A stretch of 6,576 nucleotides of DNA from Verrucomicrobiales bacterium (GTDB taxonomy: Bacteria > Verrucomicrobiota > Verrucomicrobiia > Limisphaerales > UBA11320): positions 1 through 6,576 of the forward strand of contig DMJJ01000244.1 of the NCBI GenBank assembly GCA_003452185.1. Direction: 5' to 3'. The number at the start of each line of letters is the position of its first letter. Positions within the stretch are counted from its first letter, which is position 1. The notes under the pieces are model-generated. The model was not told the origin of the DNA. It worked only from the letters and a program-made list of their open reading frames with translations, and made no database searches. Below, in pieces: positions 5,906 through 6,576 of the stretch. The position numbers and the translations under genes were made by a program.

Positions 5906-6576
5906 ATGAATAAAACGGCGCTTCTGTTCGCGGGCCAGGGGGCCCAGGTGGTCGGGATGGGCAAGGATCTGGCCGAGCGGTTTCCCTCGGCGCGCGCCTG
6001 GTTCGACCGGGCGGACCGGGCGCTCGGATTCGGGCTCTCGACGGTCTGTTTCGAGGGCCCCGAGGCGGAGCTGACCAAGACCGAGAACGCCCAGCCGGCG
6101 ATCTACCTCGCGAGCTGGGTCGCGTTTGAGCTTCTGAGGGAACGGGTTCCTTCCCTGGCGTATGAGGCAGCCGCAGGGCTTTCCCTGGGGGAGTTCACGG
6201 CGCTGGCGGCCGCCGGGGCCATGAGCTTTGAAGAGGGGCTGCAGGTGGTCCGCCAGCGGGGCCGCTTCATGCAGGAGGCATGCGAGGCGACCCAGGGGGG
6301 GATGGCCGCCATCATCGGCCTGGATGAACCCCGGACCCGCGAGGTTTGCCAGGGGGTCGGGGTGACTCTCGCAAACCTGAACTGCCCGGGACAGATCGTC
6401 ATCTCCGGCCCGGCGCACTTGATGGAGAAGGCCTGCGAGGCGGCGAAGGCCGCGGGGGCCAAAAAGGCGATGCCGCTCAAGGTGGCGGGCGCCTACCACT
6501 CCCCGCTCATGGCCAGCGCCCAGCCAAAGCTTCGCCAGGCCCTCGGGGGGGTGACGCTGCGCGCCCCGGCGGTCCC
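5906..6576 (+). CDS. fabD: Malonyl-CoA:ACP transacylase FabD (3' end beyond window)
   Basis: Transfers malonate from CoA to acyl carrier protein, supplying the extender unit for fatty acid synthesis in the cytoplasm. The first 223 codons are present and open to the window edge; the family is usually about 300-320 residues, so roughly a quarter to a third is missing. It begins MNKTALLFAGQGAQVVGMG, with the conserved GQGAQ at 10-14. The nucleophile elbow GLSLGE at 91-96 carries Ser93. QRGRFMQ at 117-123 supplies Arg118, the malonyl carboxylate-binding arginine. VAGAYHSPLM at 193-202 carries catalytic His198, and NCPGQIVISG at 159-168 is the usual acyltransferase segment. All expected active-site residues seen so far are intact. 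The ATG at 5906 is followed at once by the first conserved strand; no Shine-Dalgarno motif is evident in the 50-base gap after the reductase gene. The rest of a fab cluster may follow, but this is not visible. Confidence 0.96.
   Translation, partial: MNKTALLFAGQGAQVVGMGKDLAERFPSARAWFDRADRALGFGLSTVCFEGPEAELTKTENAQPAIYLASWVAFELLRERVPSLAYEAAAGLSLGEFTALAAAGAMSFEEGLQVVRQRGRFMQEACEATQGGMAAIIGLDEPRTREVCQGVGVTLANLNCPGQIVISGPAHLMEKACEAAKAAGAKKAMPLKVAGAYHSPLMASAQPKLRQALGGVTLRAPAV

Noticed and set aside
5852..6499. Minus-strand open frame opposite the 3'-end gene
   Set aside because: FabD motifs (GQGAQ, GLSLGE, AYHSPLM) are unmistakable on the plus strand.
1..6576. CRISPR array, transposase, attachment sites or toxin-antitoxin pair
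   Set aside because: No spaced direct repeats, transposase motifs, terminal inverted repeats or small paired ORFs with recognisable domains were seen on either strand.

Overview
This window reads as ordinary chromosomal DNA from a GC-rich bacterium, most plausibly a member of the Verrucomicrobiota. Two things point there. One is a C-terminal PEP-CTERM sorting signal on a protein whose core carries a 'FLYDPAxGNLLLDVR' signature that I associate with a large verrucomicrobial PEP-CTERM family. The other is the absence of strong Shine-Dalgarno motifs before most starts. The lineage is an inference; no rRNA or other decisive marker is present.

Layout. On the minus strand, 18-902 encodes a TyrA-type prephenate/arogenate dehydrogenase (tyrosine biosynthesis). 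Everything after it is on the plus strand. 930-1553 is a PEP-CTERM protein that seems to lack its signal peptide. 1554-1790 is a spacer in which I find no gene, tRNA or convincing promoter. 1791-3281 encodes a lipoprotein of the PhoPQ-activated pathogenicity-related (PqaA-like) alpha/beta-hydrolase family. 3282-3545 is a spacer with a doubtful 73-codon ORF (3278-3499) and a bulged inverted repeat. Then come ruvA (3546-4157), a DUF374 lysophospholipid-acyltransferase-like gene (4154-4879) overlapping ruvA by ATGA, an L-galactose-dehydrogenase-like aldo/keto reductase (4923-5855), and the first 223 codons of fabD (5906 to the window end).

How the genes work together. ruvA and the acyltransferase gene are probably co-transcribed and translationally coupled, although DNA repair and lipid acylation are not obviously linked. 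The acyltransferase and fabD both belong to lipid metabolism but are separated by the reductase. The 4154 to 6576 run is same-strand with gaps of 43 and 50 bases, so it could be one operon. The PEP-CTERM protein and the lipoprotein are both predicted cell-surface products, yet nothing in the sequence ties them to one pathway.

I see no mobile element, CRISPR array, RNA gene, defence system or other evidently new system. The points worth a second look are modest: the truncated-looking PEP-CTERM gene in a less GC-rich island, the likely NADP preference of TyrA, the hydrolase lipoprotein of unknown substrate, and the plant-like L-galactose dehydrogenase homologue.
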